Source of the DNA: Lumbricus rubellus
Taxonomy: Eukaryota > Annelida > Clitellata > Crassiclitellata > Lumbricidae
NCBI GenBank assembly: GCA_945859605.1
Contig: OX243822.1
Location: 12,887,533-12,951,532 of the forward strand
DNA: 64,000 bases
Direction: 5' to 3'
The translations under genes and the position numbers were made by a program. The notes beneath the pieces were generated by a model. The model was not told where the DNA came from, searched no databases, and worked only from the letters and a program-made list of their open reading frames with translations. Shown in pieces: positions 36,771 through 47,816 of this stretch (its first letter is position 1; each line of letters starts with the position of its first letter).

Positions 36771-37941
36771 CCTGGGACTAGTATCAATATTAGTTCCAGG
36801 AAGAAATTTAAAATAAGATAAGATAAGCACAGGGTGGTAATAACTCATTTATTACATGCCTCCTTCTAAATTAATTTTAATCAATTTCACACAGACGGAT
36901 AATATGAAGCTGTTCACTAAAATCAGAATTTTATACGCAAGTTTCACAGTAGACCTAGAATTTCTATGAACATTATAGCAATTAGCTAGAAGAAGAATCC
37001 TATAAAAATGGCTGTACACTTTTCCACAAATACTTTTGAGACAAAGAAATACAGAATACAATGGTCATTACACAATGTACAGCAAAAGTTCCCCAACAAC
37101 TTTGTGCAGCAACCCCCTTTTAAAGGCAATTGTTCACAATAACTTTACAAAAAAAGCACACTTTACTAGAGAGCAAATTTAGAAAAACATGTGGAACATA
37201 CAAAAACCTCACAGTGATGAAGATATATTTCAAATTCATGGAAAGCAAACTGGTGCAAAAAACTCGAAACTTCCAGGGGTTCAACTAAAGCCAATCAATT
37301 TGAAGAAACTTTTCCACTAGATAGAACACACAAGATAACATTAACAGGTCACACCACTATGTTTCTTTCTCACTTAAAAACTGTTTTATTTAGCCGTTGT
37401 TGGACTGGGAGCGCTTCTGAGTAGTTTACCTTGAAGGTGCGCTACATAAAAGGTCAATAATAATAATAATAATTATCCAATACGTACCACAAATATGCTA
37501 CATGCAGTTATTCAAGTTTATCCTCTTTACACAAATGCCATCCCATTCATTGCAAACTTCCAGGTTTAGCATATTTTTTCCTCTGCTCCAAATAGATAGA
37601 GTCTACCTGCAAAACTCGTAATTAAAAATAAATTTTCTGCAATAATTATAAAAAGATGACACACAAACATACGCATGCGCCATATAAACCGCCTACAGGT
37701 CTTATCAACAATATTACTCGCAATATTCATAATTATTTTAAAAACCGTGAAATAATAAATCGCGGAAAAAAATGGCATTTCACATTTTTATGGTTGTTGT
37801 TTGACAAGGTTTCATTGCTAATCAGCATGGCTGGACAGCACGGCTATCATACACGTTGAAACAGTCTGTTGTCATTCCAAATAGAGCGAATAGACTCGGC
37901 CCTCTGAAGCTGGTCCCTGAGATGCTACGCTGAACGTGCTG
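36771..37941 (-). other. UBXN7 3' flank / probable 3' UTR
   Basis: Downstream of the UBXN7 stop. Minus-strand AATAAA motifs occur at about 37384-37389 and 36847-36852 and are candidate poly(A) signals. A shared-tail repeat fragment lies at 37400-37445. Confidence 0.45.
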
Positions 37942-38100
37942 TTAAAGTTCCTGAATGAAAACGGTTTCCTGAGAGTTGAGACCGGATTCCGTGAGCGTAG
38001 TGTCGAGGTCGAGTTGCGAGAGCTTGCGCTTCGGAAAGGTCGTCACGAGTTCGTATTTGTCGTGTGCATAGCCGAGATCGGCGACGTAGCAGACAAGAGA
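37942..38100 (-). CDS. UBXN7: UBXN7 coding exon 12: end of UBX and stop
   Basis: 52 codons then TAA: SLVCYVADLGYAHDKYELVT, TFPKRKL, DTTLTESGL, QETVFIQEL. The p97-contact loop is FPK. Acceptor ctgtttacag. Confidence 0.95.
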   Translation of the reverse strand, partial: SLVCYVADLGYAHDKYELVTTFPKRKLSQLDLDTTLTESGLNSQETVFIQEL

Positions 38101-41100
38101 CTGTAAACAGAAAACGAAGAATGTTATGAAACCTACTCTGACAGCAACATGGTAGCAAGCATCTATAGCGCCTGTGAATAAGCTGGTCTCCTTGACGTGG
38201 CTTTTGTGGGCGCTGAGAAATTATCAAAGATTTACATTACATTACATCTAGGTAAGGTAATCAAATTATATAGCACATGCCTTATGACTATTAGTTCTTA
38301 GTGGAGTTGTATGACTTCTATTGGATATTAACCCATAATAATTAACCCATTGTGTCTCCACTTCATCATTTTCAACTAAGGTTCCGCTTCAGACAAACAA
38401 CACCTGAAGCTCTATGTACCACACATTCATGAATGCATACAGCAAGGCCGTAGACAGGGGGGTGTTTTGGGTGTTTGAACACCCCCCGAAATGGAAAATG
38501 CAGAAATGTTTTATTGCATTTACTAGCTCGTGATGCAAAAACCATGAAATAAAACCATGAAAACACCCCCCGACGAAATGAAATAATATGGTCGTCAGAA
38601 ATTATGGCGATGAAAATGGAACCAAAAAAGGTCGTCAAAAATTTATAGGCGAAAAAACACCCCCAGAAATAAAATCCTGGCTACGGCCTTGGCATACAGT
38701 GACTATGAGATTTGTACAAATGGTGCCCTGTTAGCCCAAGTAAATGCATACTTGGCAGGAAAACAACAATGTCAGTCAGTATAACAATGTCAGTCAGTAT
38801 AACAATGACAGTCAGTATAACAATGTCAGTCAGAATAAATGTCAGTCAGAATAACAATGTCAGTCAGAATAACAATGGCAGTCAGAATAACACAAAGTTC
38901 TGACCCTGAGTTTCGATGAGCAAGGAATTGAAAGAGGTAATCTCACTCCGTCGGGAAATCGAAGCATGATGTTTGACTTTGGATCTAAAACATGAAAACA
39001 ATGGCAGAAAATAACAACGGTAGAATAAAATAACAATGGCAGAAACAACAATGAAGTTCCGACCCTGAAAACAATGCATTCCAACCGATTCAAAACAAAG
39101 TTAACTATTTTATCAGGCTCAAATGATCGTAGGTTTTCTTTATCCACTTTTCACAAATTATATGCACGCTGGCTAACAGATACTTGCATCTATTTCGCTA
39201 TCCTTGAATGCTTTGCTACTGAGTACACTTTGCTATTGAACTTGGCTCTATGGATTTTCTTACAACGACAGTATTACTATCGTGGTGGTCAATAAAAATT
39301 GATTGATTGATTGACGACACCACAAATAATTGACTGATTGATCAATGCAACCATAAATAATTGATTGGATGATGATGCGGCATAAGGCATGTACCTGAAT
39401 CCGGGCCCAGGTAGGTTTTCCATAATTCATCGTCGTTAGACTCCCGAGACTTTCCTTCCGGCGCACCTTTGCCGTTCTGTTCGCCGTTCTGTTCACCGTT
39501 AACACACGTCTTCTTCACCTCATCATCATCATTTTCATCAACATCATTTTCATCAACGGTCCCTGGAATGCCATCAAGGATCGTCTCATCAACGGAAGTC
39601 GTCCGAAGTCGACTTGACACGACTTCCGGCTCCGGCGACCGGTCTCCCTTCGACTTGAAACTGCTGCTGGTGGACGGTTCAGGGCGACTGCTGTCGGAGT
39701 CGGAGAAAGTCTCGAGGTCGGAGTCGCTGCTGTAGAAGCAGGCGCCATCCTCTTCGTCGGAAGTCGTGGCGTTGGTGGCGGCGGTGAAGAACGTTTCCTT
39801 CTTCTTGCAGACGCTGTTGTCTTTAAGTGATGCAGCGATTGCTGCTGTGATCTGGCTGTCCTCGCTGGCGTCAACTATGCTGTTCTAAAAGACAATAGGA
39901 AGAAGACTTTGTTTCAACGCTTTGGCATCAACTATGCTGTTCTAAAAGACAATAGGAAGAAGACTTTGTTTCCACGCCTTGGCATCAACTATGCTGCTCT
40001 AAAAGACAATAGGAAGAAGACTTTGTTTTGAATACGAGAAATTTACTTGTAAAAAGTATTGTCTTTACTTCATTCATTCCGAGCATTTGTATAGCACGCC
40101 TAAAGGATTACTACTCAGAGGTACTGGCATCAACTATGCTGTTCTAAAAGACAATAGGAAGAAGACTTTGTTTCAACGCCTATGAGAAATTTACTGGTAA
40201 AAGTATTGATTTTACTTCATTCATTCAGAGTATTTGTATAGTACGCCTTAGGACTAAGTACTTCTCGGAGGTACTTACAGTTTAACCCACGTAAAAAAAA
40301 CAGTATTCAAGCATCTATGATGAAAACTGAGATGTCGAAATGGACAAAGTGTTCGTACTTGCTTCAAAAAGGCAAGGCATAAAGTCACAGCCATTTTTTT
40401 CGTTAATGGGCAAAACTGATAACTTTAGTGAACTTTAACTGAGTAAAACTGATTTCAACTCAAGATTTTACCTTTTGTTAATAATTGACTAAAACAGGAA
40501 AAGGAGCATTTAATAACAAAGAAGAGAGACTAGCATTCTACCATCAGTGTACATAAGATCTCACAACACAATCATCTAAGCAGCTCCATTTTTAGGCAAA
40601 AGACCTGCTTGTGACTCAGTATGCTAATTAGCTTCATAACACGACAAAATTTTGAGCAAAATGACCGACACTGTGGACAATTCCACATGACCAACATCAG
40701 CCAACAACAAATGAAGTGCAACAAATTCAAGACAATCGTTACTTCATTTGGAGGTTTCTTAGTTGGCGTTGATTCAGCGTCTGATTCCTCGGGAGCCGGA
40801 TGCTGGTCGAGAAATTCAGCGGCTGTACAAGAACACAACAGTAACGTAAAGTAATTGCAAAGAAAGTAAAGTAATTGCAAAGGAAGTAAAGTAATTAACG
40901 TAAAGTAACTGCAAAGGAAGTAAAGTAATTAACGTAAAGTATATTAATGTAAAGTAATTGCAAAGAAAGTAAAATAATTAATGCAATTGTAAAGCAATTG
41001 AAGTAATTTAAAGGAATTAAAGCAACTGTAAAGTAATTAAAAAGTTGTAAAGTAACTAAAGTAATTGTAAAATCTTGATTTTATTCTCGGTAGTACTCAC

Positions 41101-44100
41101 CAATCTCACAGAATGAATTCGCTTCGAGTCTGTTCCACGATATCATCTTCTCCCCTGCAGTAAAACATGCATCTAGGTCAAACTCAGTTCAAAGTTCAGC
41201 AACGATAACAGGTCAATGTTCACTGTTATCATGAGAAAAAGGAAGCTGTAAAGCATTGCAGACATCTGAAACCTTCATAAAAAAAGATAAAATAACCTGC
41301 CTATTATTATTATTACATTAGCATAACACACCCTTGAAGTACTGTGATTGGGTCAATACCGTGCCCTGAAGGGTAATGTGATCACACATTCAACAGATAA
41401 CTGCAAATTATTTAAAGTAAGTAAAGTGAATTGATTGATTTTGTATTGAAGCAATTATACGGTGAACCGTTCAGAAGCACTCCCAGTCGCAAGGCCCTGC
41501 AAGAAGAAGCATATTTGGAGGAGACAGAAGAAAGCAGAGAGGCTGCCAAACAGAAATGTACAGTGAACAGAAGGAGAAAGTGCATTTCAAAGAGAAGGAC
41601 CAATTGAGGCAAATGATCGAGATTGAGCCAAAGTAGTAGAACTTTCTTGAGCAGCAAACCAAGAGATCACCCTAAAAGCCTTCAGCATAGAAAAAAATAA
41701 TTAAATACATCAAGACGAGACTTGCCTGTCCTTGGGTCGATGACAGCAATGTAAGGCCATTCGCTGACTTTGTACAGGTTGATGTGTCGTCGGCCTTCTT
41801 CGCTGTCGGAATACGTCTGTGGAGAAAAGAGAGCAACTTTCGATGCGTATGGGAATAAATACCAGAACATGCGCAAACACTCGTGAGACATTCCTGAAAT
41901 AGTGGTAGAACGTAGCCTGCTAAATCTAACTAATTTTAAGATCTGTGATCTGCGTTCTTGTAAATTGTTTCAACTGCATAATTATTGTACACTGTAGCCG
42001 GATTGTTGAATAAAGGAAATTATTATTATAAGGTATTATAAGCATGTTCAGATCATATGCAACACAAATCAAGAATAGTAGCTACACAAAATTAGCAGCT
42101 ACACAAATACCGTACTGTACTGGCAGGTATAAAATAAATTAGCCACACAAATACTAACCGGTATGTAATAAAAGTAAAGAGAAGAAATTCAAAAAGCATT
42201 CTCAAAAAGCGTCATGTTAATTACTCAGTCCAAACAAGTCCTTGCATGACATTGTCGGTTCAATCAGTCAATCAATCAATCAGCTGCTGTTACCTGCCAG
42301 AGAACAAAACGGCGTCGAATGAGTTCCTTAACAGTCGAGTTGCTCCAGACGTCTCGGTTGAGCACCTGACACGCGAACTCCTGCACGTTCTGGACGTTTA
42401 CAATGAGCCACTTGTTGGCAGTGGCAGACGACTCGCAAGCCTTGAAAACAATACAACAACTTAGTCATCATCCAAAGTTCATAATAGGTAGGGCATGTCG
42501 CATATTGGACTTCAGGTTGTATTCAGGGCTTTTTCTAACCTGCAGTTGCACACAAAATGTGCAGTTCTAAATGGATTTGTGCAGTTGTTGAAGCTGTTTT
42601 GTACAGTTAAAACTAGCAAAAAATGGTCATTGTCCTCCGATTGGAAGCAATTTACCATGGAGGATGGGAAGGAAAAGAAGGAGTAGTGCAGTTCTAAAAA
42701 TTCCTTAAAAACAGCCCTGCAAGTTGTATTCACGTTGAAGACAATGGTTTCGGAGGGTTAAAAACAGACAACAAGATCTTGCATCGAACCCGGGACACAG
42801 CATCAAAAAGTTCAATTCATGAAGCTTTAAGCGTTTGTCAATAGCTTTTCAATCGTTTTGCCTGTAGACGTAACTCTTTGGATCTGAAAATTTCTAGACT
42901 GAACCACCTGAACTATACACAACATATTGTGGTACATGAAGCAGACCAATAGAATAGACTCTGTACTGTAGGTTTAATTAATGACACAGTGCTTCAGGAA
43001 GGTAAACCTGCACTTGCCCAAGTAAGTCATCTCTAATTTCATCAGACATTTTCACTCACCGATTTAAACGATCCCTTGTGTAGGAGGTCGATGGGCGGTC
43101 GAAACAAGTCTTCGAGTGTTCGGCGTTTCGATACAGATGCGCTATTTCCATTCTGCGCCAGTTCGTGCTGTCCTGGAAAGACACAAAGGCAATCAACGCA
43201 ATCTCAACCAATCAGTACAATCAAAGGCACATCAAAGAGGACAAGTTTCAATCAAGAAAAGAAAGCAAATAATTTTCAATCTGACAAAACAACTAACCAA
43301 CACAGAGAAAATGCTCTCTTTCTTTAAAGAAATTAAGTATCTCTGTTTCCGCCTCCCTCCTATATTTCACATTCTCTTACATTCTGTAACCTGGTGCCAA
43401 GGGTCCCCTCTGAATTGTACTATCGCAATCTTAATCACCGTGTAAGCAACTTCATCTTCTTAGCCTTGGCATATGAGTTTTGAAACCTCATTGAACGAAC
43501 CTCGTAACTGCATAACAGATTTAACACTTTAATGCCAAGACGGTAGTAAATGGTATAAGAAATCCTATACCTTCTGGCATTAAAGGGTTAAAAACTTACT
43601 GGCTTCTTCCTGGAAATTTCTGAACTGGTCGAATATTGACTGCGTTTTACGGCGTCTTCCCTGTCGACCTGCAACAAACGAATTGGTAATGAAACTAATT
43701 CACTGTTCAAAAGATGAATCCAACACGAATACATGTGGTGCAATGTAAGATAAGTGAATGAAGGATCATAACTACAAGAGTACAGCATGGAAACATACAT
43801 GTAGTCGCAGAGTGTGGGTTAACTTTTAAGTTTCACACTTGTAAATCATCCACAAGAGCAAAGCAATGGGTTAAACATCATTGATACATAACATGACAGG
43901 CACAGTTGCACACAGCAAAGTTGATCAATCAATCAATAATAATAATAATAAAAATAAATTAATGCTAATAATAATCATCATCATCAATTGATAATAAAAA
44001 TAATAATAATACTTGTTTATTAATTCAAACTGACAAGTGCACAGTAAGATACATGATATATTAGCAAAAGAAAATAAGAAGTTTAACAGGCATCAAATAA

Positions 44101-45791
44101 GACTAAGTCTGACAGCCTGCAAGGCACCCTCTCTTGCACCACTCATTTTACAGCTGCCCACTACGAAGTGGAAGGCTGAGTCAGCCCCATGACCAAATCC
44201 TTAAGTACTCTCACCGTAGACGATGTTATCTTGCACAAGAACTTCGTGCTTCTGAGGAATTGGAGGACGAACGTCATCAGGCGAAAGAGGAGTCGTCGTT
44301 TGCTTTGATCCAACTGGAGAATGGCTTCTCTTCCTAATGAAAACAAAACCATGAAATTAAATATGTGGGGTGCAGTGGTGTACTGGTGGGTTCGGTGCCT
44401 TCCAGGTTCGAATCCACCTCAAGACGCCGCGTAGGGACCTTGAGCAAGTCCTTCACTTGCTACTGATCGAGCGCTCCGGTGTGAAACTCTGATGCTGTGT
44501 CGGCGCTGTAGTTGGGAGCACCTCTGAGTAGAAAGCTTGAAGGGGCGCTTATTGAAATGGAGAATTAAATAAATGAATATCCTTCATGGATTAGCAGTTG
44601 AACGATTTCACAACTTATAATGCAGAAATTTCAATGCTGTCAATAACAAAACAATCAGCACAGATTGCTAAGCACAAATTGCAAAACCACCAGAACGCAA
44701 TCAATAACAAAATCATAGACCGGTCCACACATTCATGTACCAACCAAACAAAACTTTCCACGCTGATTTCCTCCACATGAGCCTCTTACCGTTTTCCAGA
44801 ACCTTTGCTGCTCGATGCTGAAGTCGAAGACTTGCTCGGTCCCGGAACTGGCGCCGGCACAGGCACCAGTGCTGGCGCCGGTGCCGAAGCAGCACCGCTC
44901 GAGTCCATGTGCATCCCGATTGCAGCACTCAAGTCACCGTCGCATGCCTCGAGAAAATGTAGTGCAGTGTTTTCATCAGAACCTTAAGCATAACAAGAAC
45001 GTTTACACTGATTAATGATGGTGTGTCAAAAATCACATATCCCTTGAAAACATGGAATCAAACATGTATATAATTGAAAAAGATCTTAAACATTCCCAAC
45101 CAAAGCATTCCAAACAATCCTGGTTCTGATTAGGTTGTTGTAGAGACGTTAATCAAGGCACTCTATTCTGACCCAATCTAGGTCGGTCATATTCTTTACT
45201 TCCTGCATATCGGTAACCAAGCTCATTCATTCATTCATTCATTATTAGAATTTATATAGCGCCTCTTCAAGAAACTACTCAGAGGCGCTCCCAGCCCAGC
45301 CACGACTAAAGAAAAAGGATTTAAGAGACTTGAGAAATAAAGATTGACTGGTCAGGTGGAGGAGATGGAGGTTTGGGGGGAGGTCATTCCAGATTGACGG
45401 CCCCACAACCGTACCCGTACTCATGTACCCGTTTACCCAAACCCACAAACTCGTTGAAACTAAACAGCTCCGCTGATTTTACTCAATGAGTATACAACAA
45501 TCTGCCAAAGAACTCTAACATTGCGAGCTGTCTAGTCGTTATGGTCCGATGTATTACAAAACAATTGTCGAATACTAGAAATTCGGCAAGATTCCGAAAA
45601 AATGTCTGCTACCAATATGCATCAAACTCCATTTCAGCGAGGCGAATCGAAATGTTCGTTACATCAATGAAGCAATAAAACTTGATCTCCTTATTTAGTA
45701 TAATTGACTGTTCGGACTCAATACCTGTAATGGACATGAATTGTTGGAGGAGATCGTCATCGTTGATTGTGTTCTTATTTGCGCCAGCCAT
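37942..45791 (-). CDS. UBXN7: UBXN7 (UBX domain protein 7), complete gene, 12 coding exons
   Basis: Coding exons in order: 45791-45725, 44982-44790, 44333-44215, 43668-43600, 43172-43060, 42440-42294, 41816-41726, 41154-41101, 40822-40743, 39884-39395, 38984-38905 and 38100-37942. They total 1662 nt, 553 aa plus stop; all phases match and all introns but one are GT-AG. Domains: UBA-like fold at the N terminus (LLQQFMSITG...LHFLEACDGDLSAAI, about 14-52); the PIPQK and RRRKTQSIFDQFRNFQ motifs; a UAS thioredoxin-like domain about 165-300 (FRPPIDLLHKGSF, FACQVLNRDVWSN, IDPRTG); a ubiquitin-interacting motif about 315-333 (SEDSQITAAIAASLKD); an acidic linker; and a C-terminal UBX domain about 477-553 with the p97-binding loop as FPK rather than FPR. 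The family links p97/VCP to cullin-RING ligases and ubiquitylated clients. It is somewhat longer than vertebrate UBXN7 because of the acidic linker. Confidence 0.95.
38443..38691. mobile_element. hAT-like MITE in UBXN7 intron 11, perfect TSD
   Basis: A 249-bp element with ends CAAGGCCGTAG and CTACGGCCTTG, flanked by GCATACAG at 38435-38442 and 38692-38699. Internal CACCCCCC runs. Confidence 0.92.
38765..38895 (+). repeat. Short minisatellite, TGTCAGTCAGTATAACAA type
   Basis: About seven units of 16-19 bp in UBXN7 intron 11, ending just before exon 11. A related AACAATGGCAGAAA repeat lies at about 38995-39060 on the other side of the exon. Confidence 0.9.
38905..38984 (-). CDS. UBXN7: UBXN7 coding exon 11: first half of UBX
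   Basis: Reads DPKSNIMLRFPDGVRLPLSI, then PCSSKLR. LRFPDG is the first UBX strand pair. Acceptor catgttttag, donor AGG|GTCAGA. Confidence 0.93.
39395..39884 (-). CDS. UBXN7: UBXN7 coding exon 10: UIM and acidic linker
   Basis: The largest exon (490 nt). It begins NSIVDASEDSQITAAIAASL, the ubiquitin-interacting motif, then a Ser/Asp/Glu-rich linker with DEEDGACFYSSDSDLETFSD and two ENDVDEN/NGEQ repeats, ending LWKTYLGPDS. Its acceptor is part of a 57-bp tandem triplication (39870-40035). Donor TCAG|GTACAT. Confidence 0.93.
39870..40035 (-). repeat. 57-bp tandem repeat carrying the exon 10 splice acceptor
   Basis: Three consecutive 57-bp units each contain the acceptor TTTTAG|A(A/G)CAGC; exon-start equivalents are at 39884, 39941 and 39998. 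Read in the exon 10 frame, one unit is exactly 19 codons and its own TTTTAG supplies an in-frame stop. A fourth copy (acceptor at 40143) follows after a SINE-tail fragment. Confidence 0.92.
40072..40275. repeat. Duplicated shared-tail fragments
   Basis: Two similar segments (CATTCATTC, GAGCATTTGTATAGCACGCC, ACTCAGAGGTAC) at about 40072-40125 and 40217-40275 flank the fourth copy of the 57-bp unit. They are remnants of the repeat tail shared with the SINEs. Confidence 0.7.
40743..40822 (-). CDS. UBXN7: UBXN7 coding exon 9
   Basis: Reads AAEFLDQHPAPEESDAESTP, then TKKPPNE. Acceptor cttgtacag, donor GAA|GTAACG, phase 0 out. It finishes the UAS domain. Confidence 0.9.
40845..41060 (+). repeat. 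GTAAAGTAATT minisatellite
   Basis: Irregular repeats of GTAAAGTAATT(GCAAAGGAA) fill most of UBXN7 intron 8. Confidence 0.9.
41101..41154 (-). CDS. UBXN7: UBXN7 coding exon 8
   Basis: A short 54-nt exon reading GEKMISWNRLEANSFCEI, spliced at ctgcag and ATTG|GTGAGT. It continues the UAS domain directly after DPRT. Confidence 0.9.
41155..41725 (-). other. UBXN7 intron 7, a GC-AG intron
   Basis: Donor GC at 41725-41724 in AG|GCAAGT context, acceptor AG at 41156-41155. No other feature recognised inside. Confidence 0.85.
41726..41816 (-). CDS. UBXN7: UBXN7 coding exon 7, followed by a GC donor
   Basis: Reads TYSDSEEGRRHINLYKVSEW, then PYIAVIDPRT, the UAS C-terminal strands. It ends ACAG|GCAAGT, the standard context of GC-AG introns. 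No GT donor keeps the phase required by exon 8. Confidence 0.93.
41817..42293 (-). other. UBXN7 intron 6
   Basis: AT-rich DNA with CTACACAAAT/CCACACAAATACT direct repeats (42080-42160). No gene or transposon ends. Confidence 0.6.
42294..42440 (-). CDS. UBXN7: UBXN7 coding exon 6
   Basis: 49 codons of the UAS core: NKWLIVNVQNVQEFACQVLN, then RDVWSN and RRRFVLWQ. Phase 0 on both sides; donor CAG|GTAACA. Confidence 0.95.
42524..42719. mobile_element. CAGGGCTTTTT family MITE in UBXN7 intron 5
   Basis: Runs from CAGGGCTTTTTCTAACCTGCA to AAAACAGCCCTG. GTTGTATT lies directly before it (42516-42523) and again at 42723-42730, three bases beyond the right end, so the duplication is offset by a small change. 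Confidence 0.8.
43060..43172 (-). CDS. UBXN7: UBXN7 coding exon 5
   Basis: Reads RQHELAQNGNSASVSKRRTL, then EDLFRPPIDLLHKGSFKS, the start of the UAS domain. Donor TCG|GTGAGT, phase 0 out. Confidence 0.94.
43521..43591. mobile_element. 71-bp TTAA palindrome (piggyBac-like MITE)
   Basis: Arms TTAACACTTTAATGCCA and TGGCATTAAAGGGTTAA. Its interior matches the reverse of 49470-49540. It ends eight bases from the exon 4 donor of UBXN7. Confidence 0.85.
43600..43668 (-). CDS. UBXN7: UBXN7 coding exon 4
   Basis: Reads RQGRRRKTQSIFDQFRNFQE, then EA, with the conserved RRR...SIFD.FR.FQ. Acceptor ttgcag, donor CCA|GTAAGT. A different frame of the same exon is open, but this one is fixed by homology and phase. 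Confidence 0.92.
43669..44214 (-). other. UBXN7 intron 3
   Basis: AT-rich with AATAAT repeats (43935-44010). Nothing else seen. Confidence 0.6.
44215..44333 (-). CDS. UBXN7: UBXN7 coding exon 3
   Basis: Encodes KRSHSPVGSK, then DDVRPPIPQKHEVLVQDNIV. The VRPPIPQK motif is family-conserved. Donor TACG|GTGAGA. Confidence 0.92.
44368..44562 (+). mobile_element. tRNA-derived SINE in UBXN7 intron 2
   Basis: A-box region GGGTGCAGTGGTGTACTGG, B box GGTTCGAATCC, body GGGACCTTGAGCAAGTCCTT and tail GAGCACCTCTGAGTAGAAAG, then CTTGAAGGGGCGC. Confidence 0.92.
44790..44982 (-). CDS. UBXN7: UBXN7 coding exon 2
   Basis: It completes the UBA-like domain (SDENTALHFLEACDGDLSAA), then an Ala/Pro/Val-rich and Ser-rich linker unique to this lineage. 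Donor ACG|GTAAGA; 193 nt, phase 1 in and phase 2 out. Confidence 0.93.
45215..45440 (-). mobile_element. Repeat with (ATTC)n end and shared SINE tail
   Basis: ATTCATTC repeats are followed by TTTATATAGCGCCTCTTCAA and GAAACTACTCAGAGGCGCTC. Minus-strand reading gives a 3' end in (GAAT)n, as for LINE-type elements. Relatives: 53815-54130, 54636-54830, 56290-56480. It lies in UBXN7 intron 1. Confidence 0.8.
45725..45791 (-). CDS. UBXN7: UBXN7 coding exon 1
   Basis: ATG at 45791-45789 with A at -3 and G at +4. It encodes MAGANKNTINDDDLLQQFMS, then IT, and ends in the donor ACAG|GTATTG. This is the first helix of the UBA-like domain. It ends one base into Gly23. Confidence 0.93.
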
Positions 45792-46493
45792 CGTTCGAAT
45801 TGCACAGAAAAAGGTAAAGCTTTCAGAAAGCGAAATAGTTCTGTTTATTTTTAAATTTTATTCAGGTTTTGTTCTTGTGACATGACTGACATCCTCCCTC
45901 TTGTTCCGATTTCACCAGATGTAGTTTCAATGAAGAGACGCCATTTTACAATCGGTTTATGTAGCGCGTTGAACGCAGATAATTATATTTCCGGTTATAA
46001 TAGATGACGTCCAAAACGCATTTTGAAATTGAATGAACGAATTTGCTATTGCACACAAAAGTCAATCAGTACAAAAAAATCATGGGTGCTCGCATAATTT
46101 TTTTCAGGAGGAGGCAAAACTCGATGGCCACGGTTAATGTTTTTGTAGTAACAGGTTGAAAATGCAAAGCAGGAAATTAAGAACATACAGATTACAGAGT
46201 CATTTTCATAAAGATTTCTAGGCTACTGAGCCTTCCATTCGGCAGATGGCGTTGGTAATATCAATAATAGGGCATGATGGAAAATTAAATTCGACTGGTG
46301 TGATAATTAAATTTTGTGATCATCCATTCATATTTTGAATTTGAATTTTGCTGCGTTGTTCTAGTTTAAAATGAAAATAATATTACTAATATTATCATTG
46401 AATGCACGGCGAGCGTCTATAATAAGCGGCTAGGTGATGTCATCAGTCACCAATTCAGCTGTTGCTGCAACAGAATCCACTAGCGCTCTTCGT
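45792..46493. promoter_or_regulatory. UBXN7 5' flank / divergent intergenic region
   Basis: Start of the 2-kb gap between the divergent UBXN7 and ASB-type genes. GACGCCATTTTAC at about 45938-45950 is a YY1-type motif as seen in housekeeping promoters; promoter function is inference. Confidence 0.4.
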
Positions 46494-46904
46494 CAGGGAT
46501 GCCATTAATAGCTTCTTCCACCTAGATTTAGATTTGTTCGGTCTTGTCTAGGTTTCTAGGCTTTTGTCAGGATCTAGCTTTTTCTCACGGCGGTTTTCCC
46601 CACTTTTTGTTACATAGAATTTGATAGATATATACTTTTTAGGTGAAAATGCACAAAGATGTGATTTTTTTACAATTGTGATTTTGAACCCAAAATTGCA
46701 GAATTTGGAGCAGAAACGTTATCAGAAATTTTAATGGAGAAAAAGGAGTGAATTTTGTTCGACGGATGACAAAAAATGTCATCACAAATAATAATTTTTC
46801 AAGCCGGAAAAATTTATGTATTTTTAAAGAGAATTTCTCTAGTCTTTTCTATTTTTTTTTCGTGCGGATTCAAAATTTTACAACTCTTCAGAGTGGCATC
46901 CCTG
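46494..46904. mobile_element. hAT-like element, perfect 8-bp TSD
   Basis: A 411-bp element with ends CAGGGATGCCA and TGGCATCCCTG, flanked by CTCTTCGT at 46486-46493 and 46905-46912. No transposase frame. Confidence 0.93.
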
Positions 46905-47816
46905 CTCTTCGTGGTCACGATCGAACGACATCGAGGGCATAGGTATAGGGGTGGTCTGGGAGGCTGGGACTAGAACCCGTATGAATAGATTTTTTACCAA
47001 TTCATCAATTTATTTCCTAACTGATGGTAAGTATATTTAATTTTACGACAAATATGATTGCGTTTTGCCTGTTAATGTGCCAAAATTGTAGTGAAGACGC
47101 CGCTTTTTCCCAAGATGACCACCTCATAAATTTTATGAGTCGAGAGTTCAGACGTCACTACTACTAGTGAGGTTTTTCGTTTACAATCTTAAGGGTTTCT
47201 TTTTTTTCTTCTACACTACAGTTTATCTTGCAGACGTTTGGGAAATAATCGATCGTAACGACCCTGTAAATTTATCTAGCTCTAGGTTGCTTTTGAAGTG
47301 CATTTTGCTTTTTGAAGTGCAGTTGGGTTAGTCATCGACGCATCTATTAAGTTACTGGGGTGAGGGTAAACCCGAAGGACTGAAAACGCTGAAAATACAC
47401 AAAAGCCTGATTTAATATAAAAAAATGCTCTTATATAATAGAAAGCTATTCTGAGTGAAATTGAATATATGGCGTAATGGACCTGTTAAGTGTTGTTGAT
47501 ACCATAGTTTAGTGTGTAAAAATCTGTAGTTATTGTAACAATCGATTTCGGGGATGAGGCTGAAATTCGTTGCGGGTTCTTGGGTTTGGGGGATTTAATT
47601 AAATCTGGAGTTTGAAACTTTGTAATTATTAAGCGTGGATTTTTAGACTTTTTTTTATTAAATAGGGCCTATGGATTTTGAAACTTTTCATAATTAAATT
47701 TGGATGTTAAGACTTTTAAAATTGATTTTCAAACTTCTTTCTCCTGTGGCAGTTGTACCAAACCTGGAGTTGGTGCACGAAACTTCCGCTAGAGCCGTAA
47801 CTGCTGCAGCCGACAG
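46905..47816. other. 5' flank of the ASB-type gene
   Basis: No coding exon found. An acceptor-like ctcctgtggcag ends at 47750, so the first coding exon may begin there, with a separate upstream non-coding exon. Confidence 0.45.
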
